Program-made: the position numbers and the translations under genes
Notes under the pieces: generated by a model
The model's database searches: none
What the model was told of the DNA's origin: nothing
The model's input: the letters and a program-made list of their open reading frames with translations, nothing else
Shown: positions 17,219 through 25,824 of the stretch, piece after piece
Layout: each line of letters starts with the position of its first letter
Numbering within the stretch: position 1 is the stretch's first letter
Source: Woeseia oceani
Lineage (GTDB): Bacteria; Pseudomonadota; Gammaproteobacteria; Steroidobacterales; Woeseiaceae
Assembly (NCBI RefSeq): GCF_001677435.1
Contig: NZ_CP016268.1
Coordinates: 2,035,001 to 2,099,000 of the forward strand
DNA: 64,000 nt
Reading direction: 5' to 3'

Positions 17219-17636
17219 CCCCGATTTTCAGCGCTTGTCGGTGCAACTGCAGGCAGCAGGCATCGGCCGTCGGCACGCCGAGCGGTCAGTGGCTGAACTC
17301 AAAGATCATTACGCTGATCTGGTGGAGGACTTGCAGAGCCGGGGCCTGGACGCGGTTGCCGCAAGGGCTGAAGCCAGCCGGCAGCTGGGCGATCTTTCCG
17401 TGCTTGGCCAACTGTTTGCAAAGGCCCCGAAATTGCGCGCGTGGCCTTATCGTTATCCGGCTCTTGCCCGCTGCCTGTTACCGGTTGCTTGCCTGGCTGT
17501 GCTGCCGGTGACACCGGTCATCGCCGGCTGGCAACATGCGTCCGTCGTGATGCGCTGGGCTTTCGCCATGCTCGCAAGCGCGGCCTTTACTGCCATATTG
17601 CTGGGATTCCTGCAGCTCTCGATACAGCTAAGCTGA
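17211..17636 (+). CDS. Membrane protein with permease-prefix-like helical domain
   Basis: A 141-residue protein. Residues 1-65 form a charged helical domain (R-R-H-A-E-R-S-V-A-E-L-K-D-H-Y-A-D-L and A-R-A-E-A-S-R-Q-L-G-D) of the kind found in DUF1700/HAAS and permease-prefix proteins, which commonly follow PadR genes. Two membrane helices follow (about 82-100 and 113-137). The start overlaps the padR stop. I infer that it takes part in PadR-linked envelope signalling, perhaps as a membrane partner. No ABC permease follows, although such domains often precede one. Confidence 0.7.
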   Translation: MHDPDFQRLSVQLQAAGIGRRHAERSVAELKDHYADLVEDLQSRGLDAVAARAEASRQLGDLSVLGQLFAKAPKLRAWPYRYPALARCLLPVACLAVLPVTPVIAGWQHASVVMRWAFAMLASAAFTAILLGFLQLSIQLS

Positions 17637-17656
17637 GTCGCCGTCACACTCGATCA

Positions 17657-18409
17657 TCATTTTGCGGCATTGACGTCGGTTGCTGCAGGCAGCTCACGAT
17701 AGTCCGTCAGCACGGCCTGAACGCGCAGTTTTCCGTCTTTGTGCTGCTCAATCACGATCGGCAAGTAACCGAGTTCGCGGACGCACCAGAGGGTGCTGAC
17801 CCGCGATGAGTCGTCCGCCTGGTGCTGGATCCCAACGGCGTCGAAACGGCCGAACGGAACCTTGATACGGCGGGTGCCGATATTGGTGACTTTCAAGCGC
17901 TTGAGTTCATCCCCGTCGAGCATCGCGTACTGGCCTGCGTCCTTGCCATTGCGCAAGTTCTGCATCAACTGGTATTGAATCGAAACACGGTCGTGCAGTA
18001 AGCCGCCGATGGTGAACGCGAAATCCTGCTCGTTGATCACACCGGTGACTTTCCGGTCCTGCCAATCAAAGTCGAAGCTGATCGTCGTCTTCTCTTTGGA
18101 CAGCGTGTCGATGGACTCGTAATGCCGCGGCCGCAACACGTCTTCATCCACCACAAACTCCGACTGCTCAACGATGCTCCCGTCCATGAACATACTCGCG
18201 AACCCGGTTGGCGAAATAACGGAGCGGGCCATATAGGCATCTCCGACGTCAAACACCTGGGTACGCATCGTGCCGCCCAGAACGCTTATTTTCACTTTGT
18301 ATTCTGCGACGTGGGGTACCAGGACCTCATTGGACAATGCGTTGCCGGTCAACAGCAAAGCGATCAGGCTCGTCAGTGTGTGGACTAAGAACCGATTGTA
18401 TCGGATCAC
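17657..18409 (-). CDS. DUF3108 exported protein
   Basis: A 250-residue protein with an N-terminal signal peptide (residues 1-26) and a single beta-rich DUF3108 domain. Visible family features include the opening V-A-E-Y-K-V, the L-L-H-D-R-V-S-I-Q-Y-Q-L-M segment and the ending W-C-V-R-E-L-G-Y-L-P-I-V-I-E-Q. The biochemical role of DUF3108 proteins is not known to me. They are exported and often encoded near nucleotide or lipid genes. The ATG overlaps the stop of the acyltransferase gene upstream (ATGA), so the two probably work in the same envelope process. Confidence 0.85.
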   Translation of the reverse strand: MIRYNRFLVHTLTSLIALLLTGNALSNEVLVPHVAEYKVKISVLGGTMRTQVFDVGDAYMARSVISPTGFASMFMDGSIVEQSEFVVDEDVLRPRHYESIDTLSKEKTTISFDFDWQDRKVTGVINEQDFAFTIGGLLHDRVSIQYQLMQNLRNGKDAGQYAMLDGDELKRLKVTNIGTRRIKVPFGRFDAVGIQHQADDSSRVSTLWCVRELGYLPIVIEQHKDGKLRVQAVLTDYRELPAATDVNAAK

Positions 18410-19152
18410 TGGGATTCCCCTTTCAATGCAGCTTCAGCCGAGCGCATTAACGCGTTGGTCGCCGCCTCGATTGCCTGCCGGTGTTGCTCGAGATCAGCCA
18501 CGGGTGTAGAGCGGGGTATCGGCATGGGTTCGCCAACCGCAAGCACAACCTTCGCAAACGGCTTTGGTAACAGAAAATTGTCCCACCGACGCAAATACCA
18601 CGCACGATCGGCTGCGCAGGATATCGGTACAAGAGGGGCATTGCCGATGCGTGCCATCAATACCACCCCCGTCTTGAATTCGTAGATCGGGCCCAACGGT
18701 CCGTCGGCGGCGCTCACAATGGAGACGCCACGTTTCATGGCTTGCTGGATATCACGCATGGCCAGTGCGTTCGTGTGTTTCGCCGAGCCACGGACCACGG
18801 TGGCACCCCAGGAATGCGCCACGCGTGACGGTACTTCGCCGTCAACGGAGGCCGTAATTATGAAACCCGCTTTGAACCCCCGTTGCAGCCATTCCCGCAT
18901 CATGTTCAGGCAAATAAACGTGTGCTGATGCCAGTACACCGGCGCGCAGATCGACTCGCTGCTGAGCAATCGCTCCAGCGTGTCGGCACCGATGACGTAT
19001 TGCTTGCGGTAGGTGGACCACAGCAGCCAGCTGACGCCTTTTAGCACCGGCATGCCTACCCAGTAGTAGAACCGCCGCAACAGTGTCATACGGCGTCTGG
19101 AAGCCGCGCTGCGGCGTGCTTCAAGGTCTTCAGGTTGGGTTTGATTGCTCAT
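18406..19152 (-). CDS. DUF374 lysophospholipid acyltransferase-like protein
   Basis: A 248-residue membrane-associated protein related to glycerolipid acyltransferases. An N-terminal amphipathic/hydrophobic segment (P-V-L-K-G-V-S-W-L-L-W) precedes the catalytic-like block W-H-Q-H-T-F, which takes the place of the usual HxxxxD. It is followed by the A-S-V-D-G-E and A-A-D-G-P-L-G-P motifs seen in DUF374. I chose the ATG at 19152; an in-frame codon lies 30 bp upstream. It probably transfers an acyl chain to a lipid A-like or phospholipid acceptor (inference). It is translationally coupled to the DUF3108 gene. Confidence 0.82.
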   Translation of the reverse strand: MSNQTQPEDLEARRSAASRRRMTLLRRFYYWVGMPVLKGVSWLLWSTYRKQYVIGADTLERLLSSESICAPVYWHQHTFICLNMMREWLQRGFKAGFIITASVDGEVPSRVAHSWGATVVRGSAKHTNALAMRDIQQAMKRGVSIVSAADGPLGPIYEFKTGVVLMARIGNAPLVPISCAADRAWYLRRWDNFLLPKPFAKVVLAVGEPMPIPRSTPVADLEQHRQAIEAATNALMRSAEAALKGESQ

Positions 19153-19379
19153 AGGCGACGGGTTGATTCCGGGTCTTCGCAAAGGCGGCTGAAAGTCGGT
19201 TTGCGGCGATGATTGAATGAGAGCCTAACGCAGACACGATGAATATCGGATGAACCGCGCCAGGCCGGCATTCGCATCACAGCGGCGGTGCGCGCGAGTT
19301 TGCAGTATGCGGATCAGCCCGGTCAATGTAATAATGCGCCTCAATTTGCCGGACTGTCTGCCTAAAATCCCGATTGATC

Positions 19380-20696
19380 ATGAACTTAGCTAACAGCAAC
19401 AGCCAACAGGCACCGGGCCCGGAGGGCGTCGTTTCAATTAACGTTGAACCGGCGTCACTGAAAACCCTGCGGGATTTGCAGGCCCGTTACGGCAATGTGG
19501 TGGAATTCGAGGCGCCCGGCGACCGCCGCGGCATGTTTATCAACGACCCGGCCTGCGTGCGCCGCCTGTTAGTCCGGCATCACCCCAAATACCGCAAAGG
19601 GCGGGGGTTTGAGCGCGTTGAAATGCTGCTCGGCAACGGACTGATAGTCAGTGACGGTGACGTTTGGCGCCGTTCGCGGACCATGATCCAGCCGGCTTTC
19701 AGTCGCCAGAACGTGCACCAGCTGGAAGCGCTGATGATCGACTGCACGAAACACAAGCTGGCTGCCTGGCAGTCAGTGGCGGCCGCGGGAGAGGTGCTCA
19801 ACGTTACCCAGGAAATGAGCGATTTCGCGCTGGAACTCATTTTGCGAGCGATTTTCAGCGACGATTATGAAACGCGTATCCTGAGCGGCGGCGAAAACCC
19901 CTTTGCATTTCTTAGCCAGGACGCGACCCGGGATCTGTCAGTGGTACTGAAGCTGCGGCAACTCCGTGAACTATTGCTCGACATCATCGCCAGTCGACGC
20001 GCCGGCCATGCGAGCAACAGTTACGATTTTCTGTCGATGTACCTGACCGCGGTCGATAAGCAAGGTCAGGCCTTCAGCGACCGCGAGCTGCTTGATGAAC
20101 TCATGACTTTGATCGTTGCAGGCTACGAAACCTCTGCCGGTACCCTGAACTGGGCGTGGTACTTACTGGCGCACCACCCCGAGGCGGCCGACAAGCTGCA
20201 GGCGGAAGCCGCCGCGTACGGCACGGCTTTCGAAGGTGCCGCGGACGACCCGGCACTGACCGGCTTGAACTGGTCGCAACAGGTGCTGGATGAAACTTTG
20301 CGGCTTTACCCGCCGGTCTGGCTGTTTTCCCGTCGTTCACTGGAGAGCGACGAGATTGAAGGCTATGCCATACCGGCCAATGCGGATGTCTACCTTTCGC
20401 CGTTTATTCTGCAGCGCAGCAGTGAGTTCTGGAGCGACCCTGACAGTTTCAAACCGGAACGGTTCGGCCCCGACGGGCCATACCAGAAAGGTGATCGGCC
20501 ATTCTTTCCGTTTTCCCTCGGCCCGCGTCGTTGTCTCGGTGAATACTTCTCATTTCTGGAAATGAAAATTCATCTCGGTATGCTGTCACAGCAATTCCGG
20601 CTGTTGCCGGTAACCGAACAACATCCCGGGCTCGACCTGGGTATCAATTTGCGCTCACTGAGCGACATCCAACTCAAACCCGAACTTCGGCACTGA
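19380..20696 (+). CDS. Cytochrome P450
   Basis: A 438-residue P450 with all core motifs: the I-helix A-G-Y-E-T-S (oxygen activation), the K-helix E-T-L-R, and the heme loop F-P-F-S-L-G-P-R-R-C-L-G with the thiolate ligand at Cys385. The layout resembles CYP4/CYP102-like fatty acid hydroxylases more than classical camphor-type bacterial P450s (impression only). No membrane anchor is visible. It starts an operon with an acyl-AMP ligase 5 bp downstream, so its substrate is likely a fatty acyl chain, possibly bound to the ACP domain of that protein. No ferredoxin or reductase partner is encoded nearby. Confidence 0.95.
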   Translation: MNLANSNSQQAPGPEGVVSINVEPASLKTLRDLQARYGNVVEFEAPGDRRGMFINDPACVRRLLVRHHPKYRKGRGFERVEMLLGNGLIVSDGDVWRRSRTMIQPAFSRQNVHQLEALMIDCTKHKLAAWQSVAAAGEVLNVTQEMSDFALELILRAIFSDDYETRILSGGENPFAFLSQDATRDLSVVLKLRQLRELLLDIIASRRAGHASNSYDFLSMYLTAVDKQGQAFSDRELLDELMTLIVAGYETSAGTLNWAWYLLAHHPEAADKLQAEAAAYGTAFEGAADDPALTGLNWSQQVLDETLRLYPPVWLFSRRSLESDEIEGYAIPANADVYLSPFILQRSSEFWSDPDSFKPERFGPDGPYQKGDRPFFPFSLGPRRCLGEYFSFLEMKIHLGMLSQQFRLLPVTEQHPGLDLGINLRSLSDIQLKPELRH

Positions 20697-20701
20697 ATCG
20701 A

Positions 20702-22645
20702 ATGACTCAATTTTCCACGCTCAGCGAGATGCTGCTCGCCCGTCGCGCTAGTACGCATCGCCTGAATTTCATCGATAGCGATAATCCGGAACACAGCGTG
20801 TCCTTCAGCGAGCTCGTTGATAGTGCGCTCGGTTGTCTCAAGTCGCTGCAGGACCGCGGATTCAGCGCCGGCGACGAGCTGGTCATCTTCACTGACAGCA
20901 ACGAGCAGTTTCTCATCGCATTTTGGGCGGCCATCCTCGGCGGCCTCATTCCCGTTCCGGTCGCTGTAGGTATCAGCGACGAACATCGAATGAAGTTGTT
21001 CAAAATCCTGCGTCAGTTGCGCAATCCCTCAATTTTCAGCAACGACAATTTGCAGGAGCGACTGCGAACATTCGCAACTGAACAGAAACTCGACGACATA
21101 CTGCAACTACTCGCCGAACGCAGCGTCTCCAGTGACGAACTCGATTACACAGGCGAGGGCGCAGTGCATACGCCAACAGAGGATGACCTGGCGTTTATCC
21201 AGTATTCGTCGGGTTCAACCAGCGACCCGAAAGGCGTTTGCCTGACCCATCGGAATCTGTGCAGCAATACTCGCGACATCATCAACAGCTTGTCACTGAA
21301 TGAAAACGAGCGCTCGTTGAGCTGGATGCCGTTGACGCACGACATGGGCCTGATTGGCTATCACGTATCCATGATTACGGCGAACATGAATCACGCGATT
21401 ATGGATACAAGTGTGTTCGTAAGGCGGCCATTGCTCTGGCTGCAAAAGGTGAGTGAACTCGGCTCGACGGTGCTCTGCTCGCCGAATTTTGGTTACAAGC
21501 ATTACCTGAAAGTGTTCGAACGGAAAGGTCCTGGCGATATCGATCTGTCGAAGGTCCGCCTGCTGCTGAATGGCGCAGAACCGATTTCGGTGGCGCTGTG
21601 CGACGAGTTCCTCGACGCACTCGAACCGCACGGGCTGCGACGTGAAGCCATGTTACCGGTGTACGGTCTTGCGGAAGCCACGCTGGCAGTCGCCATACCG
21701 GAGCTGGGCAATCGTTATTCCTGGATCACTGTTGATCGACACAGTCTCCGCATAGGTAAGCCGTACGTGGAACTCACGGGCGCGGACGCTGACTCGGAAA
21801 ACGCCGTCAAGCTGGTCAAACACGGCGGTATCGTCGAGGGCTGCGAGTTGCGCATTGCGGACGATGCCGACCTCGCATTGCCGGAGGGCTATGTAGGCCA
21901 TATCCACTTGCGTGGCCCGAATATTACCGGCGGAATTTTCGGCGACAAGGACGATACAGCAGGCATCCACACCCCGGATGGCTGGCTGCGGACTGGCGAC
22001 TGTGGTGCGATGGCGGACGGCCAGTTGCTGATTACCGGCCGGCACAAAGAAATCATCATTGTTAACGGCCAAAACTACCTGCCGCACGATATCGAAGAGG
22101 TCGTGGCGACACTCGACGATCTCGACATCGGCAAAGTTGTGGCCTGTGGAGCCTTACCTGCCAACAGCCAGGTTGAGCAACTCATCGTTTTCATCCTGCA
22201 TCGGAAAGATGCCGAATCGTTCGCCACCATTGCGGAACAGGTGCGCAGTATCGTCGGCCGTCAGATCGGTATCGAGGTCGATTACGTTCTGCCCGTTTCC
22301 CGTATCCCCAAGACCACGAGTGGCAAAATTCAGCGCCGATTGCTCGCGCAGGAATTCCTGGACGGTGCGTTCGCGGAACAAATCGCCGCACAGAAAAAGC
22401 TGGCGCCTGCGGAGCCGGATGCTGATGAAGATCCATTGGTCCGTGAAATACTCGGGATATGCGCCGAGTTTTCCAGGGACAAAGTGGTCGGGCCGGACGA
22501 CAATCTTTTCGAGGTTGGCATCAGCTCATTGACGCTCACCGAAATCATGCTCGCGGTTGATGAAAAATACCCCGGCAAGGTCGATATCAACGACCTTTTT
22601 GATTACCCCACTATTCGCGAGCTTGCGCAGTTCTTGCAACGCTGA
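20702..22645 (+). CDS. Fatty acyl-AMP ligase fused to an acyl carrier domain
   Basis: A 647-residue two-domain enzyme. The adenylation domain (about 1-550) carries the P-loop Y-S-S-G-S-T-S-D-P-K-G, the Y-G-L-A-E-A-T motif, D-G-W-L-R-T-G-D and the hinge G-R-H-K-E-I-I-I-V-N-G. The C-terminal 75 residues form an acyl carrier domain whose phosphopantetheine Ser is residue 609 within V-G-I-S-S-L. The usual Asp before that Ser is replaced by Ser. FAALs activate a fatty acid as acyl-AMP and load it onto a carrier instead of CoA. The order P450, FAAL-ACP, KASIII suggests that a free fatty acid is loaded, oxidised and condensed (inference). Confidence 0.93.
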   Translation: MTQFSTLSEMLLARRASTHRLNFIDSDNPEHSVSFSELVDSALGCLKSLQDRGFSAGDELVIFTDSNEQFLIAFWAAILGGLIPVPVAVGISDEHRMKLFKILRQLRNPSIFSNDNLQERLRTFATEQKLDDILQLLAERSVSSDELDYTGEGAVHTPTEDDLAFIQYSSGSTSDPKGVCLTHRNLCSNTRDIINSLSLNENERSLSWMPLTHDMGLIGYHVSMITANMNHAIMDTSVFVRRPLLWLQKVSELGSTVLCSPNFGYKHYLKVFERKGPGDIDLSKVRLLLNGAEPISVALCDEFLDALEPHGLRREAMLPVYGLAEATLAVAIPELGNRYSWITVDRHSLRIGKPYVELTGADADSENAVKLVKHGGIVEGCELRIADDADLALPEGYVGHIHLRGPNITGGIFGDKDDTAGIHTPDGWLRTGDCGAMADGQLLITGRHKEIIIVNGQNYLPHDIEEVVATLDDLDIGKVVACGALPANSQVEQLIVFILHRKDAESFATIAEQVRSIVGRQIGIEVDYVLPVSRIPKTTSGKIQRRLLAQEFLDGAFAEQIAAQKKLAPAEPDADEDPLVREILGICAEFSRDKVVGPDDNLFEVGISSLTLTEIMLAVDEKYPGKVDINDLFDYPTIRELAQFLQR

Positions 22646-22668
22646 GCCTTCAGGAAACACCAACAACT

Positions 22669-23637
22669 ATGCCTTATTCAGCCATCGCCGGTACCGGTTC
22701 CTATTTGCCCAAAAGGGTGATGATGAACCAGGAATTCGAAGCACTGGTCGATACCTCCGACCAATGGATTCAGGACCGGACCGGGATCAAGCAACGACAC
22801 ATTGCCGCCGACGGCGAAACCACCTCCGACCTGGCGTTCGAAGCGGCTAAAGCCGCGCTCGAGAGTGCCGGTGTCGCGGCCGATGAAGTGGACCTTATTG
22901 TGTTGGCCACGACTACGCCAGACAAGGTTTTTCCCAGCACCGCGTGCCTGCTGCAACAGCGCCTCGGCATCAGAGATTGCCCCGCCTTTGACATTCATGC
23001 CGCGTGCGCCGGTTTCATCTACGCGCTGGATGTGGCCGATCGTTTTGTGCGGACCGGTGGCGCGAAATGCGTACTGGTGGTGGGCGCTGATACTTATTCG
23101 CGAATACTCAACTGGGAAGACCGGTCGACCTGCGTGCTGTTCGGCGACGGAGCAGGTGCCGTAGTCTTGCGTGCCAGTGAGGAACCCGGCGTCATCTGTA
23201 CGCACTGTCATGCGGATGGCCGTTTCGAAGATTCGTTGCACGTTCCGAGTGGCATATCGGCAGGTTACGATCAGGTCCGTGCGGAAGCCGCCTTCATTCA
23301 GATGCGGGGCAACGAGGTATTCAAAAAGGCAGTGAGTACTCTCGATACGATGGCACGTGAAACGCTCGCCAGTCACGGCATCGACAAGAAAGACGTTACC
23401 TGGCTCGTGCCGCATCAAGCCAACATGCGCATCATCAGTGCCGCGGCCAAAAAACTGGAGCTGCCCATGGAGCGGGTCGTGGTCACGGTCGACAAGCACG
23501 CCAACACCTCCAGCGCCTCCATACCTTTGGCACTCGATGTCGCGGTTCGTGACGGCCGTATTCAACGCGGCGACCTGTTGCTGTTTGAAGGCTTCGGTGC
23601 CGGCTTTACCTGGGGCTCCGGGCTCGTCCGTTACTAG
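22669..23637 (+). CDS. 3-oxoacyl-ACP synthase III (KASIII)-type ketosynthase
   Basis: A 322-residue FabH-like thiolase-fold enzyme with the full Cys-His-Asn triad: Cys113 in H-A-A-C-A-G-F, His in W-L-V-P-H-Q-A-N at about 249, and Asn in H-A-N-T-S-S-A at about 279. The start region A-G-T-G-S-Y-L-P is typical. It lies 23 bp after the FAAL-ACP gene and no other fatty acid synthesis genes (fabD, fabG, plsX) are present. I therefore read it as a pathway-specific condensing enzyme, not the housekeeping FabH. It may extend or release the acyl chain held by the upstream ACP. Confidence 0.92.
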   Translation: MPYSAIAGTGSYLPKRVMMNQEFEALVDTSDQWIQDRTGIKQRHIAADGETTSDLAFEAAKAALESAGVAADEVDLIVLATTTPDKVFPSTACLLQQRLGIRDCPAFDIHAACAGFIYALDVADRFVRTGGAKCVLVVGADTYSRILNWEDRSTCVLFGDGAGAVVLRASEEPGVICTHCHADGRFEDSLHVPSGISAGYDQVRAEAAFIQMRGNEVFKKAVSTLDTMARETLASHGIDKKDVTWLVPHQANMRIISAAAKKLELPMERVVVTVDKHANTSSASIPLALDVAVRDGRIQRGDLLLFEGFGAGFTWGSGLVRY

Positions 23638-24024
23638 CGGTCTCGCGGACGTGACGGGCAGTCAGCGCCATTCTCAGGCGCTGCCGGTCGGTCTCAGGCG
23701 GGGCGGCCGGAGCGCGCTGCAGAGTGCGCGGGCCACGCTGTTAGGTTTCTGTCAGTGGCTGCGCTTTTGTCTCGCCGGCGGTGGGGCAGGGTCCTGCCCC
23801 TGAGGCGCGCCAAACCGGCCGAATCGTCGCCTTCAGGCGACAGCCTTTTTTACCGGCTGCAAAAAGAAAGGCTCTGAAGCGCTGTCTCTAAACCATTGAA
23901 TTAGTTAGCTTCTTGGTTTCAAACTGTGACACAGTTCACACTTTGCGCCCCGGTCGAAACTTATACTGCGCACTGCATGCTGTCGCATATTGGCGACAGC
24001 CAAAGAAATCAGGTGGAAAAACTG
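23638..24024 (+). other. Intergenic region after the P450-FAAL-KASIII operon
   Basis: A 387-bp stretch without a convincing gene. It contains a terminator candidate (listed separately), a KOPS octamer GGGCAGGG at 23784-23791, and A/T-richer sequence from about 23880 that probably holds the promoter of the small gene that follows (a TATACT hexamer begins near 23963). Confidence 0.5.
23826..23851 (+). terminator. Candidate intrinsic terminator of the P450 operon
   Basis: A 6-bp G+C-rich stem, GTCGCC at 23826-23831 and GGCGAC at 23836-23841, closes a TTCA tetraloop and is followed after four bases by six T (23846-23851). It lies 189 bp after the ketosynthase stop, which is far, but no gene intervenes. 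An alternative stem pairs CAGCC (23841-23845) with GGCTG just downstream. Confidence 0.5.
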
Positions 24025-24216
24025 ATGCAAGATTTGAACGAGAAGCACCGGCCGTCGGACATTCCTTTGTCCGAAGCCACCATCCCGACCCGACTGGCGG
24101 ATATTCGCGCGCGTTGCCAGGACCTGCTGGCTGACGAAGGCGAGCTGGCGCTAACGCTGGACGACCCCGGCGCACCGCCAGCCCACGGCGCTTACAACCC
24201 CTATAACCACAGCTAG
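24025..24216 (+). CDS. Small hypothetical protein
   Basis: A 63-residue acidic protein (M-Q-D-L-N-E-K-H-R-P-S-D to Y-N-P-Y-N-H-S) with one helical core, L-A-D-I-R-A-R-C-Q-D-L-L-A-D-E. The ATG at 24025 has AGGTGG eight bases upstream. The frame also stays open to codons at 23926 and 23977. No membrane segment or recognised domain is present. It ends 16 bp from the convergent htpX stop. I treat it as a likely real but uncharacterised gene. Confidence 0.5.
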   Translation: MQDLNEKHRPSDIPLSEATIPTRLADIRARCQDLLADEGELALTLDDPGAPPAHGAYNPYNHS

Positions 24217-24232
24217 GCGCTGTGCGCGGCGA

Positions 24233-25123
24233 CTAGCCGCGGTAGTTTTGCAACGCGGCAATCCGTTCCGCTATCGGCGGGTGGCTCATGAACAAGCGGC
24301 TCAATAGCCCGCTGCGCGGTCCGCCGGAAATACCGAACGCACTGAGGGACTCTGGCAAATCGTTGCCGCGTCCCTGATCCAGCCGGCGCAAGGCATTGAT
24401 CATCGGTGCCGTGCCGTTCAAACGCGCGGAACCCGCGTCGGCCCGGAATTCACGTTGCCGTGATACCCACATGACAATGGTGCTGGCCAGAATACCCAGG
24501 ACTACCTGGGCGACCATCACGGAGACGAAATAGCCAATGCCGTAGCCGCGCTCGTTCTTCAAAACAACCCGATCGATAATGTGGCCCACTATGCGTGACA
24601 GGAAAATAACGAAGGTGTTGACCACGCCCTGAACCAACGCCAGCGTGACCATGTCGCCGTTCGCAACGTGCGAAATTTCATGGGCAAGGACCGCCTCAAC
24701 TTCGTCCTTTTTCATGGCGGTCAGCAAACCGGAACTGACGGCAACGAGAGCGCTGTTACGGCGTGCACCGGTGGCAAATGCGTTGGGCTGCGGGGAGTCG
24801 TATATTGCGATCTCCGGCATTTCGATGCCCGCTTGTTGGGCTTGCCGCTGCACCGTGCTGAACAACCAGGATTCAGTACTGTTGGCAGGTGATTCGATGA
24901 CCCGCGCACCGGTAGAGCGTTTGGCCAGCCACTTGGACATCGCCAGGGAAATGAAGGAGCCACCGAAGCCGATGACCAGGGAGAGTATCAACAAGGCCTG
25001 ATAATTCAGGTCCGAGCCGGATTCCGCCAGCATCCGGTCGACGCCGAGCAAGCGCAACACAATACTAAGTACCAGGACGACCGCAATATTTGTGGCCAGA
25101 AACAGGGCAATGCGTTTGAACAT
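24233..25123 (-). CDS. htpX: Protease HtpX
   Basis: A 296-residue inner-membrane zinc metalloprotease of family M48B that helps FtsH remove misfolded membrane proteins. It has two N-terminal membrane helices (about 4-26 and 41-62), then the cytosolic active site H-E-I-S-H at residues 148-152, and two further helices (about 160-182 and 200-220). The P-N-A-F-A-T-G motif before the active site is characteristic. Length is standard. It is transcribed alone. A Cpx-type or heat-shock promoter would be expected upstream, but I cannot identify one with confidence. Confidence 0.95.
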   Translation of the reverse strand: MFKRIALFLATNIAVVLVLSIVLRLLGVDRMLAESGSDLNYQALLILSLVIGFGGSFISLAMSKWLAKRSTGARVIESPANSTESWLFSTVQRQAQQAGIEMPEIAIYDSPQPNAFATGARRNSALVAVSSGLLTAMKKDEVEAVLAHEISHVANGDMVTLALVQGVVNTFVIFLSRIVGHIIDRVVLKNERGYGIGYFVSVMVAQVVLGILASTIVMWVSRQREFRADAGSARLNGTAPMINALRRLDQGRGNDLPESLSAFGISGGPRSGLLSRLFMSHPPIAERIAALQNYRG

Positions 25124-25501
25124 CAGCAGTCACTCACTCAATTAGGTTCACGTGAATGTATGTCCAATCCGGCTGAAGTCAAGGCCTTGCGGTCGCAATA
25201 GCCTCCCGTCTGTTCGTGCCGACGCAGACCGGAGCCCGCGGCCGCACCGGATCAGTGCGGTGCGGGTGGGTTTATTCTTAACAAATGCATTACGGCCATT
25301 GCGCCGGAACACTTACCGGCGAACATGAAAACGGCGCAATTGAGTCTGGCTGGGGCCCGAAACCACTGCGGTTGGCGCTTTTCCGAATACTGACGCTACG
25401 GAAAAGAGGAAGAAATATCACAGGCGGCACCTTAGTATTCAGCTGTGGTTCGAATTCCATAGTCAACACGGTGCCAGCAGACGCGCCGCAGGATGCCGAC
25501 G
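25124..25501. other. Intergenic region with two hairpins upstream of rof
   Basis: A 378-bp region between the divergent htpX and rof starts. It holds a G+C-rich hairpin, CCGCACCG at 25242-25249 and CGGTGCGG at 25258-25265, followed by a T-rich tail (TTTATTCTT). A second inverted repeat, CTTTTCCG at 25378-25385 and CGGAAAAG at 25399-25406, has a 13-nt loop. Both are on the side that would form the rof leader. They could be a terminator-like structure and a leader element, but no plus-strand gene precedes the first. No coding frame here is convincing. Confidence 0.5.
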
Positions 25502-25774
25502 ATGAACGATGACAGCTACACGCCGATAGACTGCGGCGTCCATGATCAGCTTGAACTGGCCTGCATGCGTGGTCTGGCAATGCGCCTCACGACGGAAAGC
25601 GAATGTCTGACCGGCGTACCGCTTACAACCCGCACGTCGCCCGAGCGCGCCGAGTGGCTGGTCTTCCAGCTGGCAAGTGGCAAACGTGAGATTCGCCTGG
25701 ATCACATCCGCAAGCTCGAACCACTGGACGGGCGGCAGACCAGTGAACCCATTGTATTCGCGCCGCAACGATAG
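25502..25774 (+). CDS. rof: Rho-binding antiterminator (Rof/YaeO family)
   Basis: A 90-residue protein matching Rof, which binds the primary RNA site of Rho and inhibits Rho-dependent termination. The opening Y-T-P-I-D-C followed by L-E-L-A-C and, later, R-E-I-R-L-D-H-I-R-K-L-E closely follow the E. coli pattern Y-x-P-I-x-C ... L-E-L-A-C ... E-x-R-L-D-x-I. I chose the ATG at 25502, 8 bp after AGGA. The in-frame ATG at 25493 would sit on top of that site. It stands alone between htpX and the NmrA-like gene. Confidence 0.82.
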   Translation: MNDDSYTPIDCGVHDQLELACMRGLAMRLTTESECLTGVPLTTRTSPERAEWLVFQLASGKREIRLDHIRKLEPLDGRQTSEPIVFAPQR

Positions 25775-25824
25775 TTTGTGACGGCCGGGTATACTGCAGA
25801 ACAGAATAACAAAAGAGCAAATCT

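Noticed and set aside
22678-23565. 295-codon open frame antisense to the ketosynthase gene
   Set aside because: It mirrors the real gene codon phase in G+C-rich DNA. No domain motifs, no ribosome site, and the plus-strand protein has a complete catalytic triad.
25449-25456. TTCGAAT resembling a tRNA T-loop
   Set aside because: The flanking 5-bp stem does not pair and no acceptor, D or anticodon arms are found around it.
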